Shown here: piece after piece, positions 34,173 to 44,479 of the stretch
Layout of the letters: the number at the start of each line of letters is the position of its first letter
How positions within the stretch are numbered: the stretch's first letter is position 1
From: Calliphora vicina
Taxonomy: Eukaryota; Arthropoda; Insecta; Diptera; Calliphoridae
Length of the DNA: 64,000 nt
Reading direction: 5' to 3'
Assembly (NCBI RefSeq): GCF_958450345.1
Contig: NC_088781.1
Span: 28,373,857-28,437,856, forward strand
The notes under the pieces: model-generated
The model's input: only the letters and a program-made list of their open reading frames with translations
What the model was told of the DNA's origin: nothing
Database searches by the model: none
Position numbers and translations under genes: made by a program

Positions 34173-35009
34173 TACACCATTTCCAATTGTATTTCAGAAG
34201 TTTCTAATTGTATTTCAGAAATTTCCAATTGAATTTCCGAAATTTCTAATTATATTTCAGAAAATTCCAATTCAATTTCAGAAATTTCCATTTATATTTC
34301 AGAAATTTCCATTTATATTTCAGAAATTTCCAATTATATTTCAGAAATTTCTAATTATATTTCAGAATTTTCTAATTATATTTCAGAATTTTCCATTTAT
34401 ATTTCAGAAATTTCTAATTGTATTTCAGAAATTTCCAATTGTATTTCAGAATTTTCCAATTGTATTTCAGAAATTTCCATTTGTATTTCAGAATTTTTAT
34501 TTTATACTTAAAAAGTTTCCAATTGTATTTCAGAATTTTCCAATTGTATTTCAGAAATATCCATTTGTATTTCAGAAAATTCTAATAGCAATACCAATGG
34601 ATATTTCTGAAATACAAATAGAAAATTCTGAAATACAATTGGAAAATTCTGAAATACAATTAGAAACATTTTAAATATAAATTAAAAATTCTGAAATACA
34701 AATGGAAATTTCTGAAATACAATTGGAAAATTCTGAAATACAATTAGAAAATTCTGAAATACAATTAGAAAGTTCTGAAATATAATTGGAATATTCTGAA
34801 ATATAATTAGAAAATTCTGAAATATAATTAGAAATTTCTGAAATATAATTGGAAATTTCTGAAATATAAATGGAAATTTCTGAAATATAAATAGAAATTT
34901 CTGAAATTGAATTGGAATTTTCTGAAATATAATTAGAAATTTCTGAAATTCAATTGGAAATTTCTGAAATACAATTAGAAACTTCTGAAATACAATTGGA
35001 AATGGTGTA
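34173..35009. repeat. 837-bp palindrome made of 21-bp units (hairpin RNA candidate)
   Basis: The left half consists of about 20 units of 21 bp, each with TTTCCAATTGTATTTCAGAA or a close variant. The right half is the reverse complement, and the order of variant units is mirrored unit by unit from the outside: TACACCATTTCCAATTG at the left tip and CAATTGGAAATGGTGTA at the right tip, then the GTTTCTAATTG unit, then the AATTCAATTTC unit on both sides. The centre is near 34,591 and has only a small loop-like region. A 111-codon frame in the right half is a by-product of the 21-bp period. No known protein or element is involved. Confidence 0.92.
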
Positions 35010-35019
35010 GTTTTCATAT

Positions 35020-35480
35020 AGTTTTTTTTACTAAATAATTCTCACCACTTAGGTTTTTGACAACTGAGTTAGGTCTTTTACAGGAGAATTCTATGTGTAT
35101 TCTCTATGTCTTCTACAATAGAGAAATACTCATAGAGCGGAAACTAGAAAAAAACTCAAACAAAAATTTTGCTCAAAATAATCTCACATGTTTTCACATA
35201 GTTTTATTTACTTAGGTATTTGACAACTGAGTTAGGTCTTTGACAGGAGAGTTTTCGATCTATATGTATTTATATATCGCTTCTACTTGCAGGCACAGGC
35301 ATAGATAAATATACATAGAGCGGAAACTCTCCTGTCAAATACCTAACTCAGTTGTCAAATACCTAAGTAAATAAAATTATGTGAAATCAAAAACAACACT
35401 TATATGTGTGATTATTTTGAGTAAAATGTTTGTTTGAGTTTTTTTCTAGTTTCCGCTTTTGTTGTTTCTCTATGGGTACA
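35020..35480. mobile_element. Compound inverted-repeat element with GGAAACTCTCCTGTCAAA motif
   Basis: Several copies, in both orientations, of the blocks TTTTGACAACTGAGTTAGGTC, GGAGAGTTTCCGCTCTATG (or close forms), CACTTAGGTTTTTGAC and GTTTGAGTTTTTTTCTAG. It looks like two small inverted-repeat elements, one inserted in or next to the other. Related copies are at 39,651-39,945, 41,129-41,210 and 43,881-44,241. Confidence 0.65.
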
Positions 35481-36667
35481 GGCTTGTCAAGATTCGTCTC
35501 AATCTTGGCTTTTAAATTATGAAATAGCAATAAAATAAATTGTTAAGTTATATTTTCAAACAGATTTCATTGTCAATATGTGTATATTTAAATGTAAATA
35601 AGTCACATCCTTTTTTTGTTTTATCATAATTCCATTTCATTTTTATTTACACAATTAAATACGTATGAATATTTTTTAATCCCAGGAGTGAATTAACTGT
35701 TTTTTGTTTGTAACATTTACTGAACTTTTAAAATATAGAGGGATTTTCTGATAGCGATTAATAAATGGCTCATTAAGGGCGAATTCATGCAATAAACAAT
35801 TGACTTATATCAAGTACATTCATACATATGTTTAAGGCACTTAGGGGCAATTATTTAAAAAATTCCATAAAAAAGGTAGAATAATATGATTTATGAAAAT
35901 ATCAAAAGTTACAGCACTTACCTGAAATTTTGATATAAATAAGTAAGCAGGCAACTGGAAAAATAAAATAGAGAAGATTAATAATTTTAATGTATTTGCT
36001 TAAATTCAGTACGTAATTTTTTTTTAATATTTGACTTATTTTAGTTGTAATTTAATTCAAATGACATACGCCTGCCTGTGTAAATATTTGTATTTGAAGT
36101 CAAGCTGTTTTTTTCCATCTTTCTGCTGTTAATAGTTATTTGTACAATTAACACAGAAGTAATGGAAAAAATACAATGAAAACATAGATAAAGTTACAGG
36201 GAAATTTATGATTTTATATGATGCGTAAATGTGCAATATTGTAGGATTTTTTTGTGGACAAAGCATTTTATAGAGCTATTACTTTATATAATTTATTTAT
36301 GTAAATATTTAAAGTATAAACGAATTTGATTTGAGCTGCTACATAAAAAAAATTTCATAATTTTTAAAGAAATGATTTAAAAGCAGTCGTCGGCACTCAT
36401 AGCCACCAGGGGCCAACTATGATTGGTTATTTACATATAAAAAACACGAATGTCAACGAAGTTTATTGAACTTGCTGTGGAGAAAGTCGGTACGAGTAAC
36501 CAACTATATTGTGCCTCATCAAAGATATCATGGCGAACTTGTGTGGTAGCACTGGTGTAAGGAAGAACTGTACAGACAAGGAACTCTATAGAGAGGTTTA
36601 TACGGAAATGAGTAGACAGATGAGCAGACTAAAGAAGGATACACATTTAATATCTCCTTAAAAAACA
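35481..36667. other. Intergenic, no gene seen
   Basis: AT-rich. A less AT-rich patch at 36,380-36,660 has no open frame or recognisable domain. Confidence 0.45.
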
Positions 36668-36672
36668 GCAGT

Positions 36673-38475
36673 GCACAGTGGTTTCCCTTATATGAACAAG
36701 CGGTCAATAATCAATATCTTCAAAACTAAAAAAGGTAGGGTCTTCAAAATTTATCACCTCATAGCATGCCCGAAAAACTTAAAGTCCGCAAATTTTTTAG
36801 AAAAAATATTAACAACTTTGATTTTTCAAGGGTTAATTGGCTTTTAGATTTGTTTTATGAATTTTTGAAATAAAATATTTCAGTATGAAAATTCGTTTGT
36901 TTTAAACAATTTTAGTTAATTTTTATTCCATTTTAATTCATTTGAATTATACACTGAAAAAAAAACTAAATTAAAAAGTTATACAAAGTTATATGCGAGA
37001 TATTTTTCGGGTATGTTGCAATCTAAACTGTTTTATATGCTTATTTTTCGCTTCAGCATCTTCCTCCGACAATTCACCTATTGACACTACTACATGCTTG
37101 CTTACCTCAGCTCCATGGATCAGATTTTTATGTACCGATGCAAAAATAAGACGGCGCACAGAGGGATTTTAGTGTCAAAAAGTCAATTTTTCAAACACTT
37201 AATTTCAACAATCAAATGATGCAGTTTTGTAGAGAAATGTTTAAAGATGAAATGTACACTTATAGTTTTAAGAAAAAATTTATTTTATTTTTAAAAAAGT
37301 CCACGCTAGTAAAGTCCTTGCAAGGGTGTTAAGCAAAAATTTACTTATATTTTCACGCAATTCAGTGGTTTATATACCATTTACCTTTAACATATTTGAA
37401 AAATATAACATTTCCACATCAATAAAAAAAAAATTATGGGGATACCATAACAGTTAAGAAGATATGCCCAAATCTATAAGTCTAATAATTATTGTATTTT
37501 TGATTTTCCATGGAGAAAAAAAATGTAGCCCCACTTTCCCCCAAGCTCTTTTTTTAATAAAATGAAAGGTGGGAGTGTCTTGTTTCGACACTTTTTGTCG
37601 AATAATAAACGAAATATCCAAAAAATTCTAATCTATGAATGAGTTTCATGGGCGGTGGGCGTGACCGATTTTATTGAAACTCAGCATGAGTTCCTTTTTG
37701 GTTTCAGTAAATGTATGTACCAAATTTCTAGACTTTTGCTTGGATATAAACAATTTTATGCGAAAAAATCAATTTGGATTGTATGGGCAGTGGGCGTTGG
37801 GCGTGGACGATTTTGATAAAATTTCATTTTTTTCTTAACTTAGTCCATATAATTCTCTGTGCCAAATATCAGCGCTCTACGACCACAGCTTATAATTTTT
37901 GCAAAAAAAATGTATGAAGCCATCCCTCTGTGGGGTGAGTTAGTATATTAAAGATTACAAGCCCATCCGCAAATTTCCGCAACTAACTTCAGCACTTTTA
38001 TTATCTTAAGAATCTGATAAATACAATGAAAAAAACCCTACGGGGGAATATTGGGGGAACACATCTAAAACTTTAAGTAAACATAATGAAGTTATACAAA
38101 AAAGTAACAAATATATAGGTTAACTAAAACATTAATTTCACAAGAATTACAACACAAGTTAGTTTTATTATTTTCTAAAGATAAAATAAATACCTTTAAC
38201 TTCAAAATTCATTGAAAATAATTTAATTTTGTAGACTACAGCAATTGCAAGACCGTTTTGAAGTGCACGTTTGCAAATCCAGCGTTCAGCTGCGCTTTGC
38301 AAATGAATATTTGCTCATGCTTTTAATTTTATTTTTAAAAAGTCCCGTTAGATTTCCAGCAAAAACCGGTTTGCCATTTAAAAGATTGGATATCTAAGAG
38401 ACAATTTTTATGCATTTTGTCTAAATATTTTGTCATCGTTTTATTTATTTTTGGCCTATGGGCGGATCCACTGTG
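36673..38475. mobile_element. Possible Transib-like element (CACAGTGG tips, 5-bp TSD)
   Basis: The left tip CACAGTGGTTTCCC and the right tip read inward, CACAGTGGATCCGCCC, agree over the first 8 bp and loosely beyond. CAGTG flanks both ends (36,668-36,672 and 38,476-38,480). Transib elements have CACWRTG-type tips and 5-bp duplications. No transposase is visible in 1.8 kb. The short match leaves room for chance. A second inverted-repeat element lies inside. Confidence 0.45.
37157..37932. mobile_element. Inverted-repeat element with CACAGAGGGAT tips
   Basis: CACAGAGGGAT at 37,157-37,167 is mirrored by ATCCCTCTGTG at 37,922-37,932. The inside has GGGCGGTGGGCGTG-like stretches (37,650 and 37,790) but no conserved frame. 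CGGCG lies on the left and GGGTG on the right, so no exact duplication is present. It is nested in the Transib-like element. Confidence 0.55.
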
Positions 38476-39049
38476 CAGTGGTTAGATTTTGAAAATTTCA
38501 AAATTTTGGTGCAGCTATTTAGAAAATGGATGCCCAAATAAAACCCTTTTTACAATATTTCACAAACTCATTAACGCACTTTATACACTTGCCAATTTAT
38601 TTATAAAATAATTTAACAAAATACGAATATGTTTTATATATTTTTGTTCATATGCATGAGGGCAAGTTTCTGTGTATATTTACATTCACATATTTATGCC
38701 ACTAAAACAAACACGCCAAAAAGTAATAAGTGCAAACTGTATGGTTTGTATGCCAGACTTAATACATTTAAAAACGCGTCTGTAAGTGAGGATCTGTGTA
38801 TTGTGTAATTAACAAATGACACGCCCTTTTTAAAAATACCAGCCTGAAAAGGCGTCATGCTCATACAAATACAGGCTTACCATATAAAAAACGGCAAACA
38901 AAGTAATACACAGACACAAATGCCTTCGTAAAACATTTATAAACAATAGCTTTGTTCCAATACATTTCTAGTAAAACTTATAAAGAAATATAAAAAATAT
39001 TCTTAAAAATATAAAAAGTAAGCGAACGAAATCCAAGACAATTTTGTCA
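38476..39049. other. Intergenic, no gene seen
   Basis: AT-rich sequence without recognisable features. Confidence 0.45.
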
Positions 39050-39452
39050 TCTTATATATAAAAAGAAATGTACATTTTGATGTCACCACTAACTGCGAAA
39101 ATGGGTCGACCGATTTCAACCAAAATTTCAGGGTACGTTGGGGATTGTCTGTAGATGGTTTATGTGAAGTTTTCACGAAATCGGCATAGTAGTTCCGGAG
39201 ATATGGCATTCCTCTGTACGAGTGTTAGTAACTGAACTCCTCCGTAACGGCTGAGCCGATTTCGATGAAATTTTTTGTTTGAGTGTGTCCCTGGATGGTT
39301 TAGATTCACAATTTACCTATATAGGTACAATGGGCGTGGCACCTCCCATACAAAATACAAATTTATTATTGCATATCTGGAGTACTATTATAGTGGCAGT
39401 CTTCAAACTTTGTATGAGCTATGGCAGAACAACGTTTGCCGGGACAGCTAGT
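39050..39452 (+). mobile_element. Non-autonomous Helitron, 403 bp
   Basis: It begins TCTTATATATAAAAAG (5' TC) and ends GCCGGGACAGCTAGT, with CTAGT matching the CTRRT terminus. It sits between A on the left and T on the right, the Helitron AT target, and there is no target duplication. GC-richer inner segments (GGTCGACCGATTTC, GGCTGAGCCGATTTCGATG) are typical of insect Helitron fragments. A GC-containing region lies just before the 3' end where Helitrons have a small hairpin. No Rep/helicase coding is present. Confidence 0.8.
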
Positions 39453-39650
39453 TATTTATAAAAGTAAAAAACAAATTGTATTTATTTTTTTCAAAAAAAA
39501 AAAAATAGGAAATTTTTTTTAATTAAAAATTAGTAAAAAAGAAATATATTTTCTTTCGAAATGCCTGCCTGATTTTACTATTTTGTGTGTACAAAAACTG
39601 ATATTTTAAAGAACTATACCATTTTTAATTGAAATTGAGAACATTATACC

Positions 39651-39945
39651 ATAGATAAATAGACATAGATCGGAAACACAAAGGCCTAATTCTGTTGTCA
39701 AAAACCTAAGTGGTGGATTCTCCTGTCAAAGACCTAACTCAGTTGTACAAAAACCTAAGTGGTGAGAATGTATTAGTAAATGTGAAAACAAAAACAACAC
39801 TCATACATATGTGTAACTTTTTTGATTGAGTTTATTTCTAGTTTCCGTTCTATGTGTATTTCTCTATGCAGTATACATTAAACTGAAAAAACTCTCCTGC
39901 CAAAGACCTAACTCAGTTGTTAAAAACCAAAGTGGTGAAAATGTG
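39651..39945. mobile_element. Inverted-repeat element of the GGAAACTCTCC family
   Basis: Left block CCATAGATAAATAGACATAG with CGGAAAC, then CCTAACTCAGTTGT, CCTAAGTGGTGAGAATG, ACAACACTCATA and TTTCTAGTTTCCGTTCTATG near 39,835-39,855 as the inverted end. An extra partial copy (CTCTCCTGCCAAAGACC) follows to about 39,945. Relatives at 35,020 and 43,881. Confidence 0.6.
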
Positions 39946-39954
39946 TTACTCTGG

Positions 39955-40536
39955 AAAATGAATTCTTCACATTTATTTGTAAGTTATCTAACAAAACTCA
40001 ATTTAAATCCTCTTCAAACAAAATTGATTTTATCTCAGATGAGGAGCTCGAACAAAATGAAAATATTTCGATTGCTCAAAGGCTAAAAGATATTATTAAT
40101 AAATGTAAAAAACCCAAATAACAATAACGAAACCAAGTTATAATGTAGATTTGCAACTTGCAAAAGAAATAGATCACTTTATTTCTGAAGGAACAAGAGG
40201 AAAATACTTGCAGATTTGTTATAAGTATTTGCAAACGGTTTTGCCAATATGAAAGATGATTTTCGGCAGCAGCATATGTCGGAAACAAAATTCGTTCCAG
40301 AAAGGCTGACGAAACCATAGATGCAATAGTATGCTTTTTAGTGTCTAATAAAAATTAATTGCTAAATAAAAAATTTACTTTCAATTGTAAAGACATAATT
40401 ATGTACGTTTCTTTCTTATAATTTTCGGGATTTTAGATTTCCCGAAAATCCCGAAAACCCGGTTCGGGATTTCGGGATTCTTTACCAAATCCCGATCCCC
40501 GGGATTTTCAAAAATCAGTCCCGATTAGCATCTCTA
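39955..40536 (+). pseudogene. hAT transposase 3' end, dead, with right terminus
   Basis: The end of an hAT transposase. One frame reads DFISDEELEQNENISIAQRL. After frameshifts, LAKEIDHFISEGTRGKYLQI and an FSAAAYVGNKIRSRKADETI block follow, the C-terminal hAT dimerisation region, ending IVCFLVSNKN with a stop near 40,357. The 3' flank has CCCGAAAATCCCG repeats. The tip, read inward, is TAGAGATGCTAATCGGG, ending at 40,536; TAGAGATG-type tips are common in hATs. The 5' end was not found, so no target duplication can be tested. Confidence 0.8.
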
Positions 40537-40744
40537 CATACAATACAATTTGTCATTGTTGGAATAGCAGGTGTATTTTTAAATATTTTTTGAAAAATGT
40601 ACTTCTTTGAAACTTTGAAGTCCTTAAAAAATGACACAGGATCACGAAATGAAAAACTGAAAACGCAGTTTTTCTCCATTTAATTTATTGTTTCAGGCGT
40701 ATATCATCCGGTTCGTGTCTAATAATGAGTGTCGTACGGTGTAT

Positions 40745-41108
40745 TATGGATCGTTATAAATAGCGAAGTCTATATGGCAATGTCCGTCTGTATGTTAAAA
40801 TCAACTTTCCGTAGCCCCAAATAACTTACAAACATGATTGATACATCAATATACCGGGAATTCTCCCGGCTCGGTTGCTATTTAAAAAATTGTGGACCTC
40901 AATTTGGAACTACAATGGGTCCAAATCGAAAAAAAAATGTTTTAAACCGAACTTTTTTTGTACCAAAAATTTTTTTTCACTAATAAATTAAAACAAAAAA
41001 ATAAAAAAAAAATTAAAAAAAAAATTTTAAAATTTTGTAAAAATATTTAAAATTTGTATTTTTTTTGGTGAAGAGATTCGGCACAGCCGAATATAGCTTT
41101 CTTATTTG
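40745..41108 (-). mobile_element. mini-me/DINE-like element (family 1), degraded
   Basis: Degraded GTTATAAATAGCGAAGTC and ATGTCCGTCTGTATG core, CTCCCGGCTCGGTTGCTATT, the ACAATGGGTCCAAATCG block, an A/T homopolymer middle, and the 5' block GATTCGGCACAGCCGAATAT with CTTATTTGTT in minus orientation. The outer 3' block is missing. Confidence 0.7.
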
Positions 41109-41128
41109 TTTTTAATTTCACATCGTTT

Positions 41129-41210
41129 TTTTACTACTACATTTCTCACCACATTGGTTTTTGAAATCTGAGTTAGGTTTATGACAGCAGAGTTTTCAAT
41201 TTATCTATGC
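41129..41210. mobile_element. Fragment of the GGAAACTCTCC family
   Basis: TTCTCACCACATTGGTTTTTG, ATCTGAGTTAGG and GACAGCAGAGTTTTC match the inner blocks at 44,165-44,220. The outer end is lost into the adjacent minisatellite. Confidence 0.5.
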
Positions 41211-41214
41211 TTGT

Positions 41215-41790
41215 GAATTTCAATTTTAAATTGAGAAAATTCCAAATAAAATTCAGAATTTCTTTTTAAAATTGCAAAAAAAATCCAATCATATTGAGAT
41301 TTTCAATTTGAAATTGGGAAAATACCAATTGAAATAAGAAAAAAAATTTTAAATTAAGAAATTTTTATTATCATTTGCAATTTTCTCAATTTAAAATTGA
41401 AATTCTTAATTTAATTTAGAATTATCTCAATTTCAATTTGAAATTCTAAAATTTATTTGGAATTTTCTCAATTTAAATTTTAAATTCTCAATTTTATTTG
41501 GAATTTTCTCAATATAGAATTGAAATTCTAAATTTAGTTTAGAATTTTCTCAATTTAAATTCTCTATTTTATTTGGAATTTTGCCAATTTTAATATTAAA
41601 TTCTCAATTTCATTTAGAATTTTCTCAATTTAGAATTGAAATTTTTAATTTTTATTTGCAATTTTCTCAATTTAAAATTGAAATTCTCTATTTTATTTGG
41701 AATTTTCCCAATTTCAATTTTAAATTGTCAATTTTATTTGGAATTTTCTAAATTTTAGATTCTCATTTTCATATGGAATCCATTTCAATG
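41215..41790. repeat. Degenerate minisatellite, period about 41 bp
   Basis: Repeating blocks TTTTCTCAATTTAAAATTG, AAATTCTCAATTTTATTTGG and AATTTTCTC occur about 14 times with many substitutions and half-unit variants. The blocks are partly self-complementary (CAATTTAAAATTG). No coding. Confidence 0.75.
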
Positions 41791-42742
41791 AAAAATTTTG
41801 AAGTAGAAACATTAAAACTATCAAAAAATTGTGTGTAAACGAACACAGTTAATGTAAGTAAAATGCGTAAATATGTAAATATGTAAATATATTTACATTA
41901 AGTATTTGTTGTATGTATTTAAGTAATGAAAAAACACACATGAGAACACCCGACCATAAAATACCAAACAAATAATTTTAATTTTAAGGACAAATAACAA
42001 CCAAACTAGTTAAAAATCTTAATAAAATCTATAATTTTTAATAAAGTCTAGCAATATCAATGACATTTAGTATTAAATATTTAGTATTAAGTAAATATTT
42101 CTTGCCTTATTTTACTATTTTAATAACTCACTCGAGCGTTAAATTTTCTTTTAAAAAAAATTGAACTGATCTTTAACCTTTTAGCTGATTAAAAAAAAGT
42201 GGAAATTAAAAAAAGAAATACAAATAAATAAATGGTTATTATTTCATTAAAATACGGCAATTTCAACAACAGCAAAAACAAACACAATGGCAAGACAACT
42301 ACAAAAAACTATAACAACAAATGTGGAAAATGAAATAAAAATAAATTGCAATTCCGAGATTAAAATTAAAATTTAAAATAAACATTAATACACTCATACT
42401 CAAACATACACAAATTACGCCCACTAGTTTGCATTTGTTTGTCAGTGTGTCTGCAAACAACAAAATATATTAAATATTTAATTGAATGAATATAAATTTA
42501 AATTTTTTTAAATTCTATTTAAATAAACCGAGTTTTATACAGTGCCTTATAAACATATTTTTTAATATACTTTAGTAATTAACGATATAAAGATAGTTTT
42601 TGTATTTTTAAATTTTTTTATTCATATTTTTATTACTCATACGCCAGGGAGTTTCTGTTTGACTTGTTTAATAAGCAATTACGAATACAATCGATCATTT
42701 ATTTTATTAAATTATTGTTTAAGCAAATTACTAAATATTTAT
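41791..42742. other. Intergenic, no gene seen
   Basis: AT-rich, including short repeated words (ATGTAAATATGTAAATAT near 41,875). No gene recognised. Confidence 0.45.
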
Positions 42743-42960
42743 TGCCTGTTTCACTAGTCGTACTAATTGAAAGTTATTAAATACATTCATAATTAAAATA
42801 ATTTTCTGTTTTAGTACGAACATTTTCATTCTTATTTTATATTGAAAACAAAAATTAAATTTTGTTGATGTTTTCAATATAAAATAAGAATGAAAGTGTT
42901 CGTACTAAAACAGGAAGTTATTTTCATTATGATTGTATTGGTCCGACTACGGGCAATTAG
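42743..42960. mobile_element. Fold-back element, near-perfect hairpin
   Basis: A core hairpin pairs TGTTTTAGTACGAACA, CATTCTTATTTTATATTG and AAAACA (about 42,808-42,851) with its mirror at about 42,870-42,920 over roughly 50 bp with few mismatches. Weaker pairing extends outward to TTGCC(T/C)GT..AGTCG near both ends. No target duplication was established. The inner arm closely resembles the hairpin at 63,172-63,262. Confidence 0.75.
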
Positions 42961-43880
42961 AAAATTAACTTCCTTTCTTAAAAATAGCTAATATTTAATG
43001 AATATTTCAGCACTTATAGAACTGAAATTTAATAACAAATGCAAATGTGCCAGATCTAAAACTTTAACTAGTCTTTAAATATCATTTGGACATTCTTTGC
43101 ATCATTCCCTTCTACATGCTTAACTTATTACAATTTCTGTCCAGAATGTTGTTAAAATTAAACAGTCTCGAACGCAAAGTATTTTAGAAACATATTTTGG
43201 AAATAATTCGTTATCTCGTAAACGGTTAGAGATATCTTAATTAAATTTAAAACAGCCAGAGTTTATGTAAATATTGCTAAGTCGATTTGTACATATATGG
43301 ACTTTTAGTTGGAATGGGGGCTACTGAGCGGCCCCTAAAGGTGGTCACCTATTTGTATCTACTTTTTTTGTTTTTGATGTGACATACATTGATTTCGAAA
43401 ATTTGTTAAAAATATCAGTGATATTTTTGATAAAATTTTAAATAAAATAGAAAAATTGTTTAATGCAGTATAAAATATTTAATGTATCCCTTTTCATAAA
43501 TTTTACAATAGACACAAAAATGGTTCTGAGGGCAAATTCTCGTAATCGTAATCGAAATAAATTTGGAACGCTTATTAGTGTTCGAGTAAAAACTCGTTTG
43601 TTGTGGAGCACAATAATTATTATTCTCTACACATTTTATTCGATATCGTTTAAGAGAATCCCAAAAATAAAAACAGGCACGTACGAATAAATATTCGATA
43701 GTGTTCGACTGCGGTTCGACCCCCTGAAATCCTTGGTTTTAAATAGTTTTGCAACCAATCAATGCAGTTCTATTGCTTATTTGGTAGGATTTATAATGGT
43801 AATTTAGAAGTAATGCTTGTTTTTGGTTTAGTGGGTACATTTTCTTATAACATTTTTTTTTTATATTTTTAACGTTTTAA
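42961..43880. other. Intergenic, no gene seen
   Basis: No repeats with defined ends. A 75-codon frame at 43,463-43,690 has no recognisable domain. Confidence 0.45.
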
Positions 43881-44241
43881 ACATAGAGAATACACATGGA
43901 GCGGAAACTCTCCTGTTAAAAACCTAACTCAGTTGTCACGTAACCTATGTGGTGAGAATGTATTAGTAAAAAAACTATGTGGAAACAAAAGCAACACTCG
44001 TACGTGTGATTATTTTGAGTAATTTTTTTGTTTGAGTTTTATTTTAGTTTCCTCTCTACGTTGTCTATGGTTTAAGCGGAAACTCTCCTGTCAAAACAAA
44101 ACAACACTCGTATGTGTGATTATTTTAAGTAATATTTTCTACTAATAGTTTTTTCTAATAATACATTCTCATCACTTAGGTTTTTGACAACTGAGTTAGG
44201 TCTTTGACAGGAGAGTTTCCGCTCTATGTCTATTCTCTATA
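43881..44241. mobile_element. Inverted-repeat element of the GGAAACTCTCC family, most complete copy
   Basis: The left end ATAGAGAATACACATGGAGC is mirrored by the right end (read inward, ATAGAGAATAGACATAGAGC). The match continues through GGAAACTCTCCTGT, AACCTAACTCAGTTGTCA and GTGATGAGAATGTATTA for about 90 bp. The centre contains a second set of ends (44,045-44,090), suggesting a smaller copy inserted in a larger one. No coding. Confidence 0.7.
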
Positions 44242-44479
44242 GTTTTAACTCTATTGTCACTAAAGTTGCTCTCAAAAGGAGATGGATAACATTTTTTGAT
44301 ATCAGTAAGCGAGATGATAATAAATTTCAAAATGATCCAATATTTCCTTCAACAATATATGGTTTATGTTTTATGATTGAAATTAATGAATAAACCAATA
44401 ATTAACACAAGTCTGACGCTATTATATATTTAATAACGTAGTTACAATCAATTCGGGACGAGGTGGACACTGCACGACA

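Noticed and set aside
34682..35017. A 111-codon FQKF/IVFQ repeat frame
   Set aside because: It is the translation of the 21-bp units in the right half of the palindrome.
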